From NCBI GenBank assembly GCA_009746045.1, contig RPFO01002078.1:107501-167500 (forward strand): 60,000 bases of DNA, given 5' to 3'. Source of the DNA: Mesostigma viride (taxonomy: Eukaryota; Streptophyta; Mesostigmatophyceae; Mesostigmatales; Mesostigmataceae). The notes under the pieces were generated by a model, which worked only from the letters and a program-made list of their open reading frames with translations, had not been told where the DNA came from and did not search any database. Position numbers and translations under genes: made by a program. Below, one piece after another: positions 33,673-46,201 of the stretch (position 1 is the first letter of the stretch; each line of letters starts with the position of its first letter).

Positions 33673-36600
33673 TCACAGGTCCAGCGCGGCAAACTGCGGG
33701 TGCGCGGCCAGCGTGCGCTTGGCCAGCTCGCCGATCTCGCTGCCATCCGCCCCCGACGCGATCTGCTGCAGCAGCTGGAGCGCGCCCGAGTCGATGATCT
33801 CCCGAACGTTGGCCTCGTGCGCGCCCAGGTGGCAGAGCGCCAGCTCCGCGTGCTTGCGCACGGAGGAAGTGTCGGATGAGGCCATCGCGATGATCCAGGG
33901 CAGGCCGCCCTCCTCAATGATCTGGCTGTGGCCGCCCTTGTCGCACTTGGCGAAGTTGGCGAACCCGCGCGCAACCTGCGCGAGCACCTCCACCTTGTCC
34001 GTGGCCGCCATCGAGATGATCGCCTTGAGGCCCGACTCGCTGCGTACCTTGTCCTGGATGTTGGCTGCGGGGGGTGGGGGAGCGGTGAGGTTGGGGAGAG
34101 AATGCGAGAGAAGGGAGATGTTGGGCGTTAGCAGGGGTGCAATTAGAGGGGAGGGGGGAGGGGGGGAGGGGGGGAGGGGAGGAGGGAGGAGGGGAGGAGG
34201 GAGGAGGGGAGGAGGGGAGGAGGGGAGGAGGGGAGGAGGGAGGAGGGGAGGAGGGGAGGAGAGGAGGGGAGGAGGGGAGGAGGGGAGGAGGGGAGGAGGG
34301 GAGGAGGGAGGAGGGGAGGAGGGAGGAGGAGGAGGGGAGGAGGGGAGGAGGGGAGGAGGGGAGGAGGGAGGAGGGGAGGAGGGGAGGAGGGGAGGAGGGG
34401 AGGAGGGGAGGAGGGGAGGAGGGGAGGAGGGGAGGAGGGGAGGAGGGGAGGAGGGGAGGAGGGGAGGAGGGAGGAGGAGGAGGGAGGAGGGGAGGAGGGG
34501 AGGAGGGGAGGAGGGAGGAGGGGAGGAGGGAGGAGGGAGGAGGGGAGGAGGGAGGAGGGAGGAGGGGAGGAGGGGAGGAGGGGAGGAGGGAGGAGGGAGG
34601 AGGGAGGAGGGGAGGAGGGGAGGAGGGGAGGAGGGGAGGAGGGAGGAGGGGAGGAGGGAGGAGGGGAGGAGGGGAGGAGGGAGGAGGGGAGGAGGGAGGA
34701 GGGAGGAGGGGAGGAGGGGAGGAGGGAGGAGGGGAGGAGGGGAGGAGGGGAGGAGGGGAGGAGGGAGGAGGGGAGGAGGGGAGGAGGGGAGGAGGAGGGA
34801 GGAGGGGAGGAGGGGAGGAGGGAGGAGGGGAGGAGGGAGGAGGGAGGAGGGAGGAGGGGAGGAGGGAGGAGGGGAGGAGGGGAGGAGGGGAGGAGGGGAG
34901 GAGGGGAGGAGGGGAGGAGGGGAGGAGGGAGGAGGGGAGGAGGGGAGGAGGGAGGAGGGGAGGAGGGGAGGAGGGGAGGAGGGGAGGAGGGAGGAGGGGA
35001 GGAGGGAGGGGAGGAGGGGAGGGAGGAGGGGAGGAGGGGAGGAGGGGAGGAGGGGAGAAGGGGAGGAGGGGAGGAGGGGAGGAGGGAGGAGGGAGGGGGG
35101 GGGGAAAGGGGGGGGGGGATGAAAGAATGGGGTTAAGTAGGAGGGCACAGATGAGGGTCACAAGAGCTACACTTGTAAGCTCATTGTCATCAGATCAGAA
35201 ATAGTAAGGCAGCGGTAACACAGACGGCAAGCCTGGTCCACTGCTTAGTCACTACCCCCATTCCTTAAGTACGTCTGGCACAGACAGGTTCCTGCCCTGC
35301 TGTGGCCCTGCAAGCCACAACTCCAGGAGTGCACTAGCTGTCTTGATGATAGCAATCATTTTTCATGCAACGAAGGGGGTAACGCTCAAAGGACGATGGG
35401 TGCTGACAATCGACAGGGGTTGATTGCCCTGATCACAGATGGGGGGGTGGTCAGAGACAGACCACCGAGCAGGCTTCCCTGGGTCAAGTTAATGTTCAGC
35501 GGGGCGGCAACTACTTTCCACCGGGCAGTCAGCACAAGCACAATCTAGCAGGGAGCCTAGCCATCAGCCCGCTGCTTCCTGTAGCCACGCCCCTGAAAAC
35601 ACCTCCTATACAGCAAACGTGTCCTGATTTGCAAAGATCTGCCTGTGAGACTATGGATCCTTGATGTCCGTGCCTATGATGGGGCAGAACTGATTAAAGT
35701 CCGGCTACTACAAAAACCAAACGACTGACAATGTCAGTGAGATGGTCAATGCCGCACGGGTCCGCGATGAAACCCAGCAAACGTCACGTCCCATGCGTAT
35801 GTACATCGACAACGCACCATTGCCGCACAGGTTGGCGATGGCGCCCGCCACCATGCGCTGCGTCTGCGCGTCACCCGTCTGCTGCGCCAAGTGCACGAGC
35901 TTCTTCAGCCCACCCTCCTCGATGATCGCCACCTGGGGGTGGGACGGGGGATTTGGGAGAGGGACGGACAAAAAAGCTTGCCCAGTCATGTGAGCCAAGC
36001 GGGTCATGTGAGCCAATGGTCAGCAAGGCGGGCCCGTGGTTGTCAAATAATACGCCCGCACATGCGCAACGCAAGCGGACCAATCTTTGAAGCACGGCTG
36101 GATTTATGAAAGGCCAGGAAAGGGAAAACGTAGCCGACGCAAAGCTATGGGAGAAGATGAGACAACTTGACGGCTAGCAGGGCAGGAAATGGCAGAAAGA
36201 CGTAGTCAACTTTATGGCTGGAGAGGTCGGAGAAACATTGCATGGGCAAATGTTGCCTGTGCCAAACAGTGCCTGCGGAAAACCATGATACCAGGTACAC
36301 ACGCATATGTGCTGCCTGGCTCGCCCTACCCAGTACATGGTATAGTGCGCAGCCATGGTCTGCACGTCGGCACACCTCCTTGGACCTCATACTCGGCCTC
36401 CATGCCATCTCCTAACTGATACTTCCCCCCAAACAACGTCCTGCCATTTGGCCTTCAAAGTGGGTATGGCTTACATATCATGTGTCTAGCCATGGTTTCG
36501 TTGCTGTGACGGTATCTGCTATGGCCACCGCCAGCATGGTGGCGCTATTCACCATGGCATCACTGGGCAGTGCACCACCCAGCGTGCTCAACCTCCTGCA

Positions 36601-39600
36601 CCCAGTTGTACTGGATTCCCTGGCCAAGACCCTTGACCTGACATGTGGACAGTCTTTGTTGCAACCTTGGCCTTCCGGCAAATACTGATTCACATGCAAG
36701 AATCAAGTTCGCCCGTCCCCCCCTTCGCCCTGTTGCTCTTGTTCTTACCGCAACAATAATCTATGATTATGATTGACTACCAGGAACACTCTCACCAGCC
36801 TTCCTGCTGACTTCCCCCCCCCCTCCCTTACCTGGTTGTTCTCGTTCATGGCGAGGTTGGCAATGGCTCCCGCGGCGACGCGGCACACGTTATCATTCTC
36901 GTTCATGGACAGCAGGCGCAGCACGTACTTGAGGCCGCCCTCACGCACAATCTTCTCCTGGTTGCTCTCCTCCGCCGCCAGGTTGGCCACCACCTGCGCG
37001 CACACAAGGGGGCAGGGGCGGGATTTTTTTTGGGGGGGGGGAAGCAGCCCACGAGAGAACCGGGGCAGAGCTGACACGCTGATTAGTGAATGGAATGACT
37101 ATGATGTCTGGTTACGGAAATATGTTATTATTGTTTACTTAGTTAAACACCTCCGTTGGCAGGTAACTGACCAATATTACCAGCATCCGGCACGACTGGC
37201 CAGGTAACCATGGCGAGGGGCATGTTAGTATGGCAGAGAAACGGAGCCCAGCGAGTGAGAGAGACCTCAGCAGGAGCATGGCCCTGAGAAAGGGCTAGAG
37301 ACACGGGGAAGGTACACAAGCAATTATGCCATAAATAACACTCCAGGAGATGAGGGCCGATGGCGGCGGTCAAGGAAAAACCCAGGCACCAGGCTATGCC
37401 TAAGAGGACCAGGCAGAGGCAGGGATCAATTGGAAGGGCAGGAGATAAGGGCCAAGGCCGACAGAAGGGCGAGGGCTAGGGCTCGAGCATGTAAGCAAAC
37501 ACAAGGGGGGCTTACAGACTGATCCCAAGCCAACACAAGGGGGCGGGGGGGGGGGGGAGAGAGGCGGGTGCGGATGAGAGGGAGCACCAATGCAGAAACA
37601 CTGTATAGGCTGGGAAGACCGTGACCCAGGAGACACAGAGGATAATGAAGGCAGTGTGCAACAAAAAAACAACGTGCTGCCCACAAGAGAACGGGGCAGC
37701 GCCATCATCGTGCGCTAGTTTTACATAAAACTTAGTGTGTGAAGGCGAGCTCATGCACAAAAGAGCGGAGGGATCAGGCTGGGGCTATGGCGAACGCGAG
37801 TGGAGATGGCAGATGACATCGCAACCAGGCGGCCCATCGTTCTAAAAGCCCGGCATGTGTACTCGCATGGCTGCCAGACAACAAGCCACCGCACTCCCAC
37901 AACAGGCCGGCTTTGTTTGGGCTCCAAAGGGATACAGTAAAGATAAAGTAGACAAGGGAGGTGTGCGAGGTGTGGGGTTGGGACTTCCGGTGTGTGTGGG
38001 CATGATGGGTAGCTTACCCTGACCAGATACGCAGTCAGCTACATGCCCCTTCCTATCTCCCTCTCACTCCATCCCCCCCCCCTTCCCGATCCAGCACTCT
38101 CACATTTTTTCCCTGTCAATTCAAGACCCTGCAAGGCCCTTGATCCATCTGCAGGATATGCCACTGCCCAACCTTTGACAATTACTTCATCGGACCCGTC
38201 CCGTTCTCCAGTTGGGAGGACACAAACCACCGCCCTGACAGCATGACGTCCCATTCCCTTCCCACAAACTGCATGGCATGAAAGCCCCCCTCCTCCCCCC
38301 CCTCCCCCCAAATGGCACGCCCTCCCAATTCTCCGCAGCTAGGCATCCCCGACCCTGTAACCTACTGAACCACCCCCCCAGCCACCCCAGCACCGCGCAA
38401 AATCTGATTTAAAGCACCACTCACTCGCATCCTTTTCTAAAGCATCCAATCCCACTCAAGCCCACAGCACAGAAACTCTACTCAACAGCACACATTAACA
38501 CGCATCCCCCCCCGCTCACCTTAGCGGCATGCAGCCGCACGTCATCATCATCCGACTCGAACAGCCCAAATATCGTGGGGAGGCCCACGTGGTCAAACAG
38601 CTTCGCGATCGCCGCCTTCTGGTTGCGCACGTACTCCTGGTCGGGCAGCCTCCGGAACTCCACGTTCTGCGCGTCGCCCCCGACGCCGCCAAAGTTGTTC
38701 TCGTGGCCGCGGGAGAAGCTCTCCTGCGGCGTTGCCGGGATGGACTCGCCAAACTCGGCGCCCTCCGTGCCGCGCTTGCCCTTCTTGTTCGTCATCGACC
38801 AGAACTTCTTCTTGCTCTTGTCCTTGTCCGCGAGTGACGCCTGCTCCAGCAGCTGGTTCTTGTAGCGCATGAGCTCGTCGTCGCGCGATGCGAGCACGCG
38901 ATTAAAGTCCTCCTTCTGTGCCGCGAGCTTCTTCTGCATCTCCATCTGCAGCGCGACCAGCGCGCTCTTGTTGTCGTCCTTCTCGCTCTGATCCGCCAGC
39001 ATCTTCTGCAGTTGCGCCATCGCGCGCTCGTTCTCCTCCGTCATCGTCTTGCGCAGCGACGCCAGCTCCGCCTCGTGCTTCTCCTTGAGCGACGCAATCT
39101 GCTTCTTGAGATCCACGATCTCCGTCTGCAGCTTCCCGGCCTCGCCTTCCGCCGCCATCTGCAGCTGCACCACGCGCGCCTCCTTGGCCTTCATCTCCGT
39201 GACCAGACGCTTCTTCTCCTCCTCGAATCGGGCCTCTGCTGCCGCGACCGCTTCTTGCATCCGCGCCGCGCTCGCCGCCTTCTCCGCCTTGTGCGCCTCG
39301 GCTTCAACCTCCATCTGCGCCAGGAGCGCGTCCTGCCGCTCTGCCTCCTCGACCAGCCGGTCGATTTCGGCCCGCAGCCGGCTGCTGAGCCCCTTGAAGT
39401 CGATCTCCTCACGCAGCTTAAGCGTGTTCTCGATGCGAAGCGCGCGCTGACCGAACTGGATCGTGCTCGCTGTCTCCGACTTGTGCACGGGGGACGGGCC
39501 GATCGCGACGATGAGCGACGTGCGCGCGGTGCCGCCGAATGAGTCCTTGAGCAGCCGCGTAAGCTTGCTGTCGCGGTAGGGGATGTGCGACACGTTCGCC

Positions 39601-40682
39601 TCAGAGAGCGCGTTGATGCACTTGCCGAGAGAGGTGAGCGAGAGGTTGATGAACTTGGCCTCGTCCAGCAGCGTGCCCTCCGACCCGGTCTTGCGCACGC
39701 GCTCCGACCCGGCCAGATCCACCAGCAGCAGCTTGCCGCGTGTGAACGTGCTGTTCTCCATGATCGCGCGTGCGCGGCTGCCAGCCTTAACCTCCTCGCT
39801 CTCCGCCGCGGGGCGCACAACGGTGACCATGAGCACCGCGTGTGACCGCGATGACTCTGTGTTCAGCTTCTGGTTCGCCACATGGCGGTTCTCCTCGCCC
39901 GTCTCCAGCACGTCCATGAAGTCCTCCACCGTCTTGATCTCACGCTGGGAGCAGCCAGGGACCGAGACCTCACCCGTGCGTGCGTCCTCGGCGATGTCGA
40001 GTGACGCCTTGCTCGAATTGAGCAGGTCGCTCACCTGCTCCATGTACAGCTGGATGTAAGACATGAAGATCTTGTCGCCCGGACGGTCGCACATCTTGAT
40101 GATGTCCTCGACCGCGCGGTACATGATACCACGCTCCGCCGCGTTCTTCCGGCCCAGGTTGCCCAGCGTGTACGTCTTACCCGTGCCCGTCTGGCCGTAC
40201 GCCATGACCGTGCCGTTAAAACCGTTCATCACCGACTCTACGACCGGCTTCGCCACCACCTCGTACACGCGGTGCTGCGATGTGTACTCCGGAAAGACCG
40301 CATCGAACCAGTATTTGTCGCTCTCCCAGTTGTTCTTGTTCACGATAAGATGGTTGGTCTCTGGGCTAAACTCTATATATTCACCGGAATCATCGCCCGT
40401 TTGCTCCATGGCCAATCTAGGCCGGCAGCGAATGGCCACACGAACCCGCCCGGGCGCTCCATCTTTATTCTTGGCATTCGAACTACCAATCAAAGTCGCC
40501 TCGCTAAGGGAGGACGGCCGTCGCTTGGCAGCAGAAACTGCCCGCGCTGGTTTATCTGTCGAGTCCCCGCCAGTGGGCGACAATCCCTCCCCGCTTTTTG
40601 AGGCTGAAGGCTGGCGCCTTGGCCGCATTGCGCTGGCTGACCTTGTTTTCTCCATCGTCGTCGATGGAGCTTTAGAGCTCAT
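33673..40682 (-). CDS. Armadillo-repeat kinesin (ARK family), four exons
   Basis: ARK kinesins are plant-lineage plus-end motors that act on cytoplasmic microtubule dynamics and polar growth or transport. Exons: 40682-38520, 36993-36832, 35932-35818 and 34064-33673, with GT-AG sites and phases 0, 0, 1, for 943 residues; Arabidopsis members are close to 900. The start ATG at 40682 was chosen over the upstream TTG at 40706. The motor domain (about 79-422) has the P-loop GQTGTGKT (163-170), switch I SSRSH (277-281) and switch II DLAGSE (322-327). A coiled coil follows (about 425-640), then a Lys-rich linker, then armadillo repeats (about 700-943) such as LRLLSMNENDNVCRVAAGAI and ANLAMNENNQ split across exons 2-4. 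All catalytic motifs look intact. The ARM region ends with AALDL and stop. Confidence 0.95.
34137..35120 (+). repeat. About 1-kb purine-only (GGGGAGGA/GGGAGGA)n tract in a kinesin intron
   Basis: Almost every base from 34145 to 35118 is G or A, built from GGGGAGGA and GGGAGGA units in irregular order. In the sense of the kinesin gene it is a pure pyrimidine tract ending about 80 bp before the acceptor at 34065-34066. Mirror-repeat character makes triplex (H-DNA) formation likely. The rest of this intron (35121-35817) shows nothing further. Confidence 0.97.
36994..38519. other. Kinesin intron 1, no array or gene seen
   Basis: This 1.5-kb intron and the 0.9-kb intron 35933-36831 are free of the large arrays seen elsewhere. 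Only short G or C runs occur (37033-37041, 37542-37557). Confidence 0.6.
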
Positions 40683-41819
40683 ACCTCCGGTAGCGCGCAA
40701 GATCAAAGGACCGCGACTAACCGTACGAGAGCCTTGATTCCTACGAGAGCATTTCCCACCTGCGTTCTATGGCCACGTTCCTGACAATGTGCACACCGGC
40801 GTCCTGCGAGGAGCCCCTACCCTCCCCAGGCTATGGCTGCCGGATTTCAGCGCGGGGTTGGCGTGGCTTACCGACTTATTTCCAACGCTCAAGAGCTTTT
40901 GCTCCATGCTGGCCGAAATCAGGGGCAAGATTTGCGGTTGCGATCTAGAGGTCGGGCAGGCCCTGGTGGGAAAGGGGAAAGTACCACAAAAATTCAAAGA
41001 AAGTTTTGGTAACCCCCCGGAAACCGTGAGCACTCCGTTCACCCCTGGTGACGGACAAGCCGGAATACCGCTCCTCCGGCCTTCACTGGAGCACCGTTCA
41101 GCTCGAAGTGGGCGTTCCTGGAATCCTGGAATCCCCAGCGGCGGACCGACAGCTACGGATACTAGCAAGTCGTCGCAGTTGGTAGAAACGCCGCGCCAGG
41201 AAATTCGTGGCTGGCACGCGATAAAATGCCCAGCTGGCAAAAAGCACCGCTGCGCGCTATCCTTTTGGCATGCTCTACGCGTGGCGACCCGCAGGCGCAG
41301 ACACGCTGTGCGACTGACACAACACGTCCTGACAGTTGAATCTCAGTGACACAACCACGTGCTATGGTGGTAATAAGAGACAGCGCACGGTTGCGAAGCA
41401 GCGCACTCACCCCCGCGTAGTGGACACCGCGACAATTACACCTGTAGGGGCTTAGAAATTGTCATTTGCTTGGCCAAGAAGTTTAGAGGGAGATAAACGT
41501 ATTTGGCGTGCTTTAAGTGCCCTCGCCACAATGCGACCTGGGCTTGTTTTCATGCAAGGAAGTCATTAATACCCGGCATGCTTTGTCAACCTCGTGAATT
41601 CCATGGCTTCAATTAGCACGCCGGTGTGGCGGTTTAGTATATCGCTGTTAGCGGCACCAAAAAGCCATGCGAGGTAGGGATTTCCTAAAAGCCATTTATA
41701 GGCCTTCTCAGACCGCCGCCAACTGCAGGCCCGAAATCGGGCTTTGGGTAGGAATTCACGGCCGATGACGTTTTTTGTTACAGTTGAAGCACCGATCACG
41801 TCACGGTCGAATCGTGTGT

Positions 41820-41862
<43 letters not shown>

Positions 41863-42529
41863 GTGTGTGTGTACGTGTGTGTGTGCGTGTACGTGTGTGT
41901 GTGTCATGTGTGTGTGTGTGTGTGTGTGCGCGTGTGTGTGTGTGCCAGCTGTATCAACAATCACGCGGCAGCGCTTGTTTTTCCTTAAGCAATTCAGCAT
42001 AGTTTCAAAAGGCCGGGTGTAGGCCACGTGCGGACGCATATTTCATTCCCTTTCCCTTCACGACTGCCGCGCCAAATATTGCATCTGTCCTCTCTGGGCG
42101 CATTTCCTCGGTCCTAGGCACTTCACATCGAGGCATGCGGCATGGCTAAATATAATTTAGAGAAAGGTTACTTGTATTTGTGAGACATGCAGCGCATGTC
42201 TGAAATCAGGAGAATCCGAACCATGGTAGCTCGAGAACCTATTGGTGTCTGCGCCTTATTAAAGAAGTTAGGGTGGTTCCTCGTCAGTTGGGCTGGATAA
42301 CTACTTGTTGCAGCAGTGATTGAGCGAACTCAGAAACCTCCTGACCGGTGAAAAAGCTTGCTACCCTCGACCTGTTCGGTGCAGTAAGACTCTATGGCAG
42401 TAGCAATGTGACACATCGATTTCAGTGTCACACACACTAATTGGCATGTATAGTGTTGGTAATCCCAATGCAGGATAGATTACGCCTCTACAGCTCTACC
42501 ATGATGGATTGATGGTAATATAATGAGGA
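40683..42529. other. 5' flank of the kinesin gene and gene-free interval
   Basis: Contains the presumed kinesin promoter, a GT microsatellite at 41815-41945, and a short retroposon piece at about 42205-42238 (AATCAGGAGAATCCGAACCA then TGGTAGCTCGAG). A 186-codon plus-strand open frame at 40789-41349 has no recognisable domain and is not called as a gene. Confidence 0.55.
41815..41945 (+). repeat. (GT)n microsatellite
   Basis: About 130 bp of GT with a few TACGTG, TTTT and CATG interruptions. Confidence 0.95.
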
Positions 42530-43019
42530 AGTACTTGCGCGTCATGAGCATGGGCATGCCATGGAGTACTATCTTATGTGATTTTAGAAAAATAATCACA
42601 CCAAAGTTACAGATATATTTTGTCTGCATCATGCCCCAACTATATTCGTTGTGATGATGGACAAGTGGGCTCAGGTCATAGAGGACAATACCCCCCCTCT
42701 GGACAGTGGGCAAGTAGCGCGTTTGCACACGTGGGAAGCATGCTAGACAAGACCCCTAGGGTCGCGGGCACCATAGCTATAGAGTAAGATTGTTTTTTTG
42801 TATATTATTAGCTTTAAAAAAATAATAAATTAAATTATAACATGTACCGTTGGGAGATCATGTAGCACATATTCCTTGCTGGATGGATGGAGGTGGGTGG
42901 AGCCGCGTAATTGAGCGAACCTAACTCTAAGCTATCTAGTCTAGAAAAATCCTAACTACACTATCCAGCAAATTAATTAATAATTAAACACGTGCTCCCG
43001 TTGGGGAGTCACGGAGCAC
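42530..43019. mobile_element. Patchwork of four truncated LINE ends
   Basis: Left to right: a family B 3' end, minus strand (42533-42650, hairpin AAGTACTTGCGCGTCATGAG ... GGCATGCCATGGAGTACT); a family A C-terminal piece, plus strand (about 42655-42770, WAQVIEDN followed by breaks); a family C 3' end, minus strand (about 42815-42985, AAATTAAATTATAACATG, a GTACCGTTGGGAGATCATGT hairpin, then GCACATATTCC); and a family A 3' hairpin with AT-rich tail, minus strand (42985-43019, GTGCTCCCGTTGGGGAGTCA). Each is cut off at its 5' side, as expected of aborted target-primed reverse transcription. Confidence 0.7.
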
Positions 43020-44009
43020 CGACTGCTTTTAATCCCTGTGTGTGCACAACAGGAGAAAGGGCAGAGACCCCCAGTCTCCTTCATGCCTAAGGCATGCCAC
43101 AGTTGCACCCGGGCACGCTAGCTAAACGGACACGCTAACAATCCGGCAATCTGTGGGTGCAATAAGACCCATGTGAGCATGGCATAACACTAGCGTGGGC
43201 AAGTAATCTGATCATAGCCAGGGCGTAGCATGGCTAGCTGTACTAGGACTAGGCTAAGGCTATCGCTGGTTGTGTACCGTGCGTTAGCGGCACGTGACTA
43301 GGTATGTTGGCACAGCTCGGCAAACATTCTAAGCATGGCTGCCTTAGCGGCAGTGACTACCAATGGATACAAGCTAGGGCTAGGGCTATTCTAGCCCGCT
43401 CAGTGGGGGCGTCCACATATTGTGGTTGATCCCCGCCCCTCCAGTACACCTTGGGCTTCTGGGGGTCCTGCTTATGGCGGAGGTATTCCGGCCGGCCACA
43501 GGTCGCGTCGCTGCTGTTGCTGAGCGGGGGTCAGGTCGGTTTTTTTTTTTTTTTTTTTCCAACACGAGTTGGTGTCCAGCCCTACCTATGTTCAGCGCGC
43601 ACAGTCCACCGCCAGTATCACTGCTGCTCATCGGGCTTTTCTGCACAGCCAAAACATTGTTGCTCGGGCATTCCTTAAGCGGCAGCGACGCGCCACCACC
43701 ACTACGTTCCCATATCTGTATCTCACTCTTAAGCTGCACAAAGCTCCTGTTGCTTTGCGCACCATTGCTGCGTCGCATTCCGCCCCACTGATGCCTCTCT
43801 CGAAACTCATCTGCCATGCTTTGAATGCTCTTCTCCCCGAAGCAAATGAATTATGGGTGGAGGTGCTGTCGAATGCCGGGTATGAATGCTGGCAGTTGGA
43901 TCGTCATAGACTCAGCCCAAGTACGCCTACGCCTTGCCGCCCTCAGCCGTTCTAAGACAGCAGCAGAGAAGCGTATACCTAGCTATGCCCATAGCCACCT
44001 ATGATTTCA

Positions 44010-44220
44010 AGGAGACAACCAGCGCAGGCCAGAAATCGGGAGAATCCGGACCACGGTAGCTCGAGCCTGCCGATAACTTGTCCGCGTGTTCGAGTCGTTC
44101 AGGATGATGAAGATGAATGGTGATGGAAATGTGTATCCGTGTGCAAGGAAATTATGGCTGGCTTACGTGTAGAGCGACTAGATGACCTAGACGGTGGGGC
44201 CGGAAACCTATGACTACATT
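44010..44220 (-). mobile_element. Short retroposon insertion with 13-bp target duplication
   Basis: The 211-bp non-coding element interrupts the Penelope-like frame and is flanked by ACCTATGATTTCA at 43997-44009 and 44221-44233. Read on the minus strand it ends CTGGTTGTCTCCT; there is no poly(A) tail. Removing it and one duplication rejoins ...PIATYDFTTLYT. Confidence 0.9.
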
Positions 44221-44558
44221 ACCTATGATTTCACCACTCTATATACCACACTAGATTTGCACGATTTGAAAGCTCGTTTAGATAGCCTCCTTACTCGTCT
44301 GTAGGCCTCACGGGCACAACCACATGCATGTGCGTGTTTCTCAGAACAAGCCCACGGCAACGTGGCTCTCAGGGATTGCGGCAGGTGCTATCGTGCGGGA
44401 TGCTTATATAATTATATTATCACGAAGGCTGACCTTGTTCATTGGATCTCTTATCTTGTTGATAACACCTTCATTTGTTTTGCGGGCAATGTACAGTACC
44501 AACAAGCTATCGGCATCCCTATGGGCACTAACTGTGCCGGGCTCCTTGCAAACCTCTA

Positions 44559-45280
44559 AGTCAGTAAGTACTTAAGTAAGTAAGTACTTGCGTGTCATGC
44601 GCAAAGGCATGCCACGGAGAACTATGCTAATCTCATTAGAAAAATAATTACACAAAAGTTTAAACAAATATCGTCTGCATCATCCCCCAACCGTTAAGCA
44701 CTAGATGGGGATGTAATCCTCATCCGAGCTGTCCTCTACTGTAATGGCAGACGAGGCGGTAGTGTAGCGGCTATCATCATGAAAAAAATTAAATTAAATT
44801 AAATTATAACATGCCTCCGTGGGGAGGTCATGTAGCACATATTTCATGATGGATGGGGTGGAGGAAGCCGCGTGATCGAACTATCCTAACTCTATCTAGA
44901 AAATCCTAACTACACTACTCATCAAAACGCCTCCTCCGCTGGGGGGGAGGTGGCTTGCCCACAGGGTCGGGCGTGTGCGCCTTGACAATCTTCTTCCACC
45001 GCGTCTTGTCCTGCATGGCAGTCCAAAGACGGGAGAGAGAGTGGATGCGGTGCTCAAACTGGGCTGGGACCACTAGAGCTATCATCATGCAGGACCAATA
45101 ACCTCCACCTGCGGACTTCTACTACCCTGGCTAGCAACGGGCCGCGGGGCCCGTGGGGAGATAACAGGAGCATACCCCTCGGGAAGGTGCTTATCGCAGA
45201 TGGCAGCCCATTTCTCCTTGTCAATCATGCGGGCACGGAGTACCGGGATAGTCCCAGAAGCCCTGCATCTTCAGGGCTCC
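44559..45280 (-). mobile_element. LINE family B copy, 5'-truncated, with 15-bp target duplication
   Basis: It interrupts the Penelope-like frame at LLANL and is flanked by CCTTGCAAACCTCTA at 44544-44558 and 45281-45295. On the minus strand the 5' part encodes a C-terminus with MIDKEKWAAICDKHLPEGY, and the 3' end has the family B hairpin and a (TAAG)n-type tail (CTTACTTAAG reading outward). A family C copy is inserted within it. Confidence 0.85.
44782..45077 (-). mobile_element. LINE family C copy inside the family B copy
   Basis: Flanked by GCTATCATCATG at 44770-44781 and 45078-45089 (12-bp target duplication). It encodes only the last ORF residues (...TAMQDKTRWKKIVKAH, PVGKPPPPQRRRRFDE, stop) and the 3' UTR with the hairpin ACATGCCTCCGTGGGGAGGT and an AATTTAATTT tail. 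This is the third level of the nest. Confidence 0.92.
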
Positions 45281-45786
45281 CCTTGCAAACCTCTATCTAT
45301 ACACTTATGAGCTTGCATTCATGGAGAATCTCATTGCCTCAAACGATGATGTTCTCATCAGGCGTTTTATCCACACATGTCAATACATTGATGATGCCAT
45401 TGCTTTCGACAACCCTGATTTCGCAACCCATTTGTATATCACTGCTGGTCTGCCTGGCATCTACCCGCAAGCGTCCCTCACATTAAAGCTCACGTCGGAG
45501 GATACTAATTGCAATTACCTCGATCTTAACATTACCCATAACAAGAAGGGCTGGTGTATGGCTGTCTATGATAAGCGCAAGGATCCTAAATACCAGCAAA
45601 GTCCTTAATTATTCGTTACCCCGATATTCACAGTCTCCTTTCCCTCACAGCAAACTATGGTGTTGTTCTTAGTCAGTTACATCGTTTTTCCTGTCTTTGT
45701 TCTTATCGTGTCGATTTCATCACGACTCTTGTTGAACTCTTGCATCGTTTGTTGGTCAAAGACTATGACCGAGACATTATGCTCCG

Positions 45787-46201
45787 GCTCGGCCAACCAG
45801 GGCGGCATATTTTGACCTGGCCTGGCCCCAAGAACATTCCTAAAAGGGCTACAGGGAAACATGCCATGACCTATACCCAGATGTTGCTGGACGACCTAGT
45901 GGTCCCAGCCCAGTTTGAGTACCGCATCCCCTCTCTCTCCCTTCTCTGGACTGCCATGCAGGACAAGAAGCGGTGGCAGAAGATTGTCAAGGCTCACACG
46001 CCAGCCCCTGTGGGCAAGCCGCCTCCCCCCAAGAGGAGGAGCCGTTTTGATGAGTAGCGTAGATAGGCTTTTCTAGACTAGATATAGCTTAGAGTTAGGT
46101 TAGTTCGATTACGCGGCTTCCTCCACACCACCCATCCAACCTGGAATATGTGCTACATGATCTACCAACGGAGACATGTTATAATTTAATTTATTTTTTT
46201 A
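45787..46201 (+). mobile_element. LINE family C copy in the Penelope-like 3' part
   Basis: Flanked by ATTATGCTCCG at 45776-45786 and 46202-46212 (11-bp target duplication). It encodes GQPGRHILTWPGPKNIPKRA through WTAMQDKKRWQKIVKAH to RRSRFDE and stop, then a 3' UTR of about 145 bp with the CCAACGGAGACATG hairpin arm and a TTTAATTTATTTTTTTA tail. Removing it rejoins ...DYDRDIMLR to QVRCFLQRHPHV. Confidence 0.92.

Noticed and set aside
33383-35148. Poly Glu/Gly/Arg and poly Pro/Ser/Leu frames of over 350 codons
   Set aside because: They are translations of the purine-only tract; the true kinesin exon ends at 34064.
40682-40706. Kinesin start at the upstream TTG
   Set aside because: A standard ATG lies eight codons further in, and non-ATG initiation has no support here.
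40789-41349. 186-codon plus-strand open frame upstream of the kinesin gene
   Set aside because: No recognisable domain or supporting neighbour exons; it may be promoter sequence.
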